Positions 60,754 to 64,000 of a stretch of 64,000 bases of DNA are shown here, one piece after another (position 1 is the first letter of the stretch; each line of letters starts with the position of its first letter). The DNA is from Oceanobacillus saliphilus (GTDB taxonomy: Bacteria; Bacillota; Bacilli; Bacillales; Amphibacillaceae): contig NZ_JALCZU010000003.1 of assembly GCF_023522835.1 (NCBI RefSeq), positions 310,001 through 374,000 on the forward strand, given 5' to 3'. The translations under genes and the position numbers were made by a program. A model generated the notes under the pieces. That model saw only the letters and a list, made by a program, of their open reading frames with translations. It ran no database searches and was not told where the DNA came from.

Positions 60754-63081
60754 TTATCCCCGATCGCGATATTGTCCCGGTGTAATCCCTTCATTCTTTT
60801 TAAACACACGCATAAAGCTTTGTATACTATTAAACCCGACACGAAATCCAATTTCTTTCGCTGTCAGTTGGGTACTACTCAATAATTGCTTCGCTTTGTC
60901 AATCCGTTTCATATTGACATATTCCAAATATGTTTTCCCAGTCACATCCTTGATGATTTTGCTCGTGTAATTTGTACTCATCTCAATCCAGTCAGCCACA
61001 TCTTGTAAAGCAATATCACGATGATAATTAGAGTCAATAAATTCTAGTATTTTTTTGGAAGTATCCGGTAAAGAATCACTTTTTCGTTGTTCAATTTCAA
61101 CGAGTACCTTATTCGTTATATCCCTAAAGAACTGTTTTACATCCTCGAAAGTCTCTCTTTGCTGAAAATCTTCATAAATATTATAATCCGCACCCAATAC
61201 TTCCTTTATATCCATGTTCAGATCAATGAGCAATTCTATCATCGAATTAATAAGGTGTAAAAATAATTGATTCATATGCTCGTACGGAATATTTCCATTT
61301 TCACTGATACCTTCAAATAATGCTTCCAACTCTTTTGCGGTACCGGCTATATTTGCTGTTTTCATATTGTTCATCAGCTTTTTCACTTGATCATTGTTAT
61401 AGTAATAGAGCTCATCTTGGACGATATCCACATCATCGACATTGATAATCTGATCTTTCCCCTGATAAAATTTGTATTCCAATGCCCTTAGAGATTCGTC
61501 ATAGGATTTATTTACGTCAAAAATATCAGTATAGGCCCGTCCCAAGCCAATTGTTATCGTAAACGGGAAACGCTCCGACACTTTTTCTTGCAGATCCTGA
61601 ATTAGCTTTACGAGCCACTCATTCATATCCATTGTCGAAATTTCCTTAGAGTAATTCATAACAACTGCAACCTTATCTGTTTCCGTTTCCCCACACATCG
61701 ATGGGAAATGGTTGTTTATGACCTTTTCGATAAAACGCGTCAGCTCAGCCTTATACATGCTGCTTTCCAGTTCATCTTTACTTTGATAAAAACGCTGGTA
61801 ATCATCAATTTGTGCCGTCAATACGATATAGTATTTATTACTAAAATGGATATCAAATAGACGAAGCTTTTTCTCTACTTCTTCTTTACTAATCCGCTTA
61901 TTCGTTAGCAAATTATCTAGTAATTTATCCTTAATCATTGGCTTAAATTCAGATATCATCGTTTCCATCTGTTGATTATCATGCATGATGGATTGATAAA
62001 CATTATCCAAATAGTCATATTCATCCTTGTATTCCTCTTTATCGTACTTTTTATCACTAGAATTTGGAATCCATTGAACTAATTTTCGGATTGGGCTGCT
62101 GACATAGCGTGTTAACCAATAGGCCAAACCTATGCTCAAGAGGAGACCGACAAAAATGATAGAAATGACCATCATCGTCATTTTATTTACAATCCCATTT
62201 AAATCATCTATCGATAAACTATACACGAACTTCCAATTATTCATCATCGACGTGATATACGTGTATAATTGGTCTTTTTCGTTTGTATTCTCAACAAAGT
62301 AATTTGTAGCAGATTGAAATACGTCGATTGAAATGTCATCATCTTGTATATTCGTATACAGCATCTGTTTGTTCGGATGTAAAATCACTTCCCCTTCCCG
62401 AGTCATAACATAGAAAAGGCCATCCGATTCATGTTGTGGTCCTAACATTCGCTTATAAAGCTGATCGGCATTAATATTGACAACAATTGCACCTTCCCTG
62501 TCATAGGAATGATACGGGAGGTTATGAATAAACGTAATCGCATTAAATTCATTTCCGTAGCCGTCCGTAATCTCTCTTGTCTCCATAATATGGGTACCGA
62601 CCAAGTCTTCATTATAAATTTCCAGCCATTCCTGATCGTAAAAATCGACTGCTGGGTAAATTTGTTCATTGGATCCGATAATTTGGTTATTTTCGGCGGA
62701 ATAAACGTAGGCGGAAATAAGCATCTGATTGGATTGGGCGACATTCTTTAATTTGCGTTGTACATTGGTTACAAGCGTATCGTTTTCATCTTCCTCATTA
62801 GAAACCGCTGTCATAATAAAGTTCATTATATCTGTATCCTGTGCCGTTCGCTCCATCATTTCTCTTGTCTCATTGAACATCATATTCATCGAATTCTTAT
62901 ATTGGTTTAACAAATCAACTTGCGCATCGTGTGCATTTGTTTTAATAATATTAGCCGCCTGATGATAGATAACGATATTGGTTAATAGAATAATTGCGGT
63001 AAACAACAGGATAAGGATGATAAAATAGCGAAAAAATACGCTTTTATACCGTTTGTTCCATTTGTTTTTTAGCCAGTTCAT
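60754..63081 (-). CDS. Membrane-bound AraC family sensor-regulator
   Basis: Protein of 775 residues. An N-terminal helix (YFIILILLFTAIILLTNIVI), an outside sensor of ~260 residues of Cache type, a second helix (VISIIFVGLLLSIGLAYWLT), a cytoplasmic linker region and a C-terminal AraC DNA-binding domain (last ~100 residues: HRDIALQDVADWIEMSTNY and FRVGFNSIQSFMRVFKKNEG). It resembles Bacillus YesS-type regulators that sense an outside ligand and act directly on DNA. GGGAGGTGG precedes the ATG at 63081. It is directly upstream of the TRAP operon and should control it. Confidence 0.88.
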   Translation of the reverse strand: MNWLKNKWNKRYKSVFFRYFIILILLFTAIILLTNIVIYHQAANIIKTNAHDAQVDLLNQYKNSMNMMFNETREMMERTAQDTDIMNFIMTAVSNEEDENDTLVTNVQRKLKNVAQSNQMLISAYVYSAENNQIIGSNEQIYPAVDFYDQEWLEIYNEDLVGTHIMETREITDGYGNEFNAITFIHNLPYHSYDREGAIVVNINADQLYKRMLGPQHESDGLFYVMTREGEVILHPNKQMLYTNIQDDDISIDVFQSATNYFVENTNEKDQLYTYITSMMNNWKFVYSLSIDDLNGIVNKMTMMVISIIFVGLLLSIGLAYWLTRYVSSPIRKLVQWIPNSSDKKYDKEEYKDEYDYLDNVYQSIMHDNQQMETMISEFKPMIKDKLLDNLLTNKRISKEEVEKKLRLFDIHFSNKYYIVLTAQIDDYQRFYQSKDELESSMYKAELTRFIEKVINNHFPSMCGETETDKVAVVMNYSKEISTMDMNEWLVKLIQDLQEKVSERFPFTITIGLGRAYTDIFDVNKSYDESLRALEYKFYQGKDQIINVDDVDIVQDELYYYNNDQVKKLMNNMKTANIAGTAKELEALFEGISENGNIPYEHMNQLFLHLINSMIELLIDLNMDIKEVLGADYNIYEDFQQRETFEDVKQFFRDITNKVLVEIEQRKSDSLPDTSKKILEFIDSNYHRDIALQDVADWIEMSTNYTSKIIKDVTGKTYLEYVNMKRIDKAKQLLSSTQLTAKEIGFRVGFNSIQSFMRVFKKNEGITPGQYRDRG

Positions 63082-63090
63082 GATAGCCAC

Positions 63091-63379
63091 CTCCCTTGGG
63101 GTTGTTATTCATGGGTTGTAATGAGGTTTAGGAATATCTTAAATTGTATCATAAAAATGGAGCGATGTTAGGAAGTTTTGAATAGTTTTAGATTACTTGT
63201 TCGGAGTAAGTTTTTAGCGTATAAGTTCAACCCTTAGATTAATTCTTTATTGGATCAAGCATGAATTTGTATACTCCAGGGAATATATGATGGAGCAATT
63301 GACTATACTTCCGAATACGAAGGTGGTTAATTTGCGGAGGGTTTAGAGGGTGGGGATTGTAGTTTCCACATATCAAAGA
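63091..63379. other. Upstream region of the AraC-type gene
   Basis: AT-rich, no gene; it should hold the regulator's promoter. Ends at the composite REP element. Confidence 0.35.
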
Positions 63380-63626
63380 GAAGCATGGGGACGGTTCGAG
63401 ACCAGTGATAAAGTCTCTCTCTAAAAATACAAAAAATCAATTCCCAAAATCACATGATAAATTATCATATTTGTGGGGTTTCAATGTCCAATTTAACACC
63501 AAAAAACCATTGCCTGTGGGGACTAATTAGCATTGATTTTCAAACTTTTTACTTTTTCACTGGTCTCGGACGGTTCTTTTGCTTCCTCCCATCAAAAAGG
63601 AAGCACGAGAACCGTCCCCATGCTTC
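63380..63626. repeat. REP-like pair interrupted by a MITE
   Basis: The left arm GAAGCATGGGGACGGTTC (63380-63397) is cut after its 18th base by a 170 bp element. It resumes at 63568 with GGACGGTTCTTTTGC and ends with the right arm AGAACCGTCCCCATGCTTC. Removing the element and one copy of the 9 bp duplication restores a normal short REP pair like 57671-57735. Confidence 0.92.
63398..63567. mobile_element. 170 bp MITE with 9 bp target duplication
   Basis: Terminal inverted repeats GAGACCAGTGATAAAG and (complement of the right end) GAGACCAGTGAAAAAG match at 15 of 16 positions. The element is flanked by direct repeats GGACGGTTC (63389-63397 and 63568-63576), the target being a REP arm. It has no coding capacity, so a transposase elsewhere must have moved it. 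The mobilising family could not be named. Confidence 0.92.
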
Positions 63627-63633
63627 CTCACCA

Positions 63634-64000
63634 TCATCGTTGTTTCTTTTGATCCGGATACATCAGGCTGAATACAATACCAATAATTAAACAGATAAAG
63701 AAAGTGCTTGCTTTGGCGGAAACAATAGCTTCCAGTGGCGATGTCATCCATAGAATAGCACTGATAAAGCCTGAGATGATTGTTGCAATTACGCCAATTC
63801 CTGATGTTTTCTTCCAAAAGAATGTCAGCAGAACAACAGCAGAGAATGTATTACCCATACCGGCCCAGGCGAAGCTTACGACGCCGTAAATAAATGATTC
63901 GGAAATCAATGAAATAACAAGTCCCAATATACCCGCTATAACTAATGTCAACCGCGAAATGTTGACGATCCTTCGATTATTCATTTTAATTCCCATTGTT
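63634..64000 (-). CDS. Sodium/solute symporter (PutP-like), C-terminal part
   Basis: The last ~121 residues of a sodium:solute symporter, cut by the window edge. RIVNISRLTLVIAGILGLVI, FAWAGMGNTFSAVVLLTFFW and the helix GIGVIATIISGFISAILWM match the C-terminal helices of the sodium/proline symporter group. The frame is open to the window end, so the true start lies outside. It ends just before the composite REP element. Confidence 0.85.
   Translation of the reverse strand, partial: TMGIKMNNRRIVNISRLTLVIAGILGLVISLISESFIYGVVSFAWAGMGNTFSAVVLLTFFWKKTSGIGVIATIISGFISAILWMTSPLEAIVSAKASTFFICLIIGIVFSLMYPDQKKQR

Noticed and set aside
60661-60970. Forward open frames over the end of the AraC-type gene
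   Set aside because: Antisense to the conserved AraC DNA-binding domain, without ribosome sites.

Overview
The window is a chromosomal segment of a low-GC Gram-positive bacterium, most likely a Bacillaceae member of the Oceanobacillus/Virgibacillus type. This is inferred from gene families, strong AGGAGG ribosome sites, frequent TTG/GTG starts, cre-like CcpA boxes, a purine riboswitch, a TxpA-like type I toxin and Bacillaceae-style dispersed repeats. No rRNA, tRNA, prophage, intact insertion sequence or CRISPR array was seen.

Layout. 0.4-9 kb: gamma-glutamyltransferase plus lactate-permease-type transporter, then a class III aminotransferase and CoA-acylating methylmalonate-semialdehyde dehydrogenase facing a PucR regulator. 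9.5-17.4 kb: a peptide-use operon (M20 peptidase, two Opp ATPases, P1-family peptidase, binding lipoprotein, two permeases). 17.6-25.6 kb: YdcF-like protein, lone trpB, a small sigma factor, a tiny coiled-coil protein, an amidohydrolase with a membrane protein, and a HAD phosphatase. 25.9-27.8 kb: a TetR repressor with a double operator and an Acg-type flavoprotein. 27.9-37.2 kb: nucleoside and pseudouridine salvage (nucleoside hydrolases, ribokinase, CNT permease, PsuG/PsuK), an EamA permease and an HTH-PfkB protein. 37.5-40.3 kb: M20D amidohydrolase plus AbgT transporter. 40.4-40.9 kb: a guanine-type riboswitch attached to a decayed nucleoside hydrolase. 41.5-44.9 kb: proI-proB-proA. 45-46.3 kb: a type I toxin/antitoxin and a PemK-type pair with a frameshifted toxin. 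46.7-51.9 kb: aldo-keto reductase, two SDRs, a TetR regulator and an EamA permease. 52.1-55.3 kb: TPP enzyme, aminotransferase and an FAD-oxidoreductase remnant. 55.6-57.7 kb: an interrupted gene followed by an HTH/ImmA-like metallopeptidase. 57.7-63.1 kb: a TRAP transporter and a membrane-bound AraC-type sensor-regulator. The right edge holds the end of a sodium/solute symporter.

The main theme is uptake and catabolism of peptides, amino acids and nucleosides under local regulators and probable CcpA control. The second theme is the repeat load. It comprises (i) five arrays of a 20-21 bp CTCTCCCGTTTGG unit; (ii) REP-like hairpin pairs built on GAAGCATGGGGACGGTTCT, usually at 3' ends of genes; (iii) a ~85-90 bp two-hairpin element in five copies whose stems covary, one of which interrupts a coding gene; (iv) a 170 bp MITE with an exact 9 bp target duplication inside a REP pair; and (v) a ~205 bp structured repeat in two copies. 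These repeats supply the most unusual observations here. All family assignments are from reading motifs; no database search was possible.
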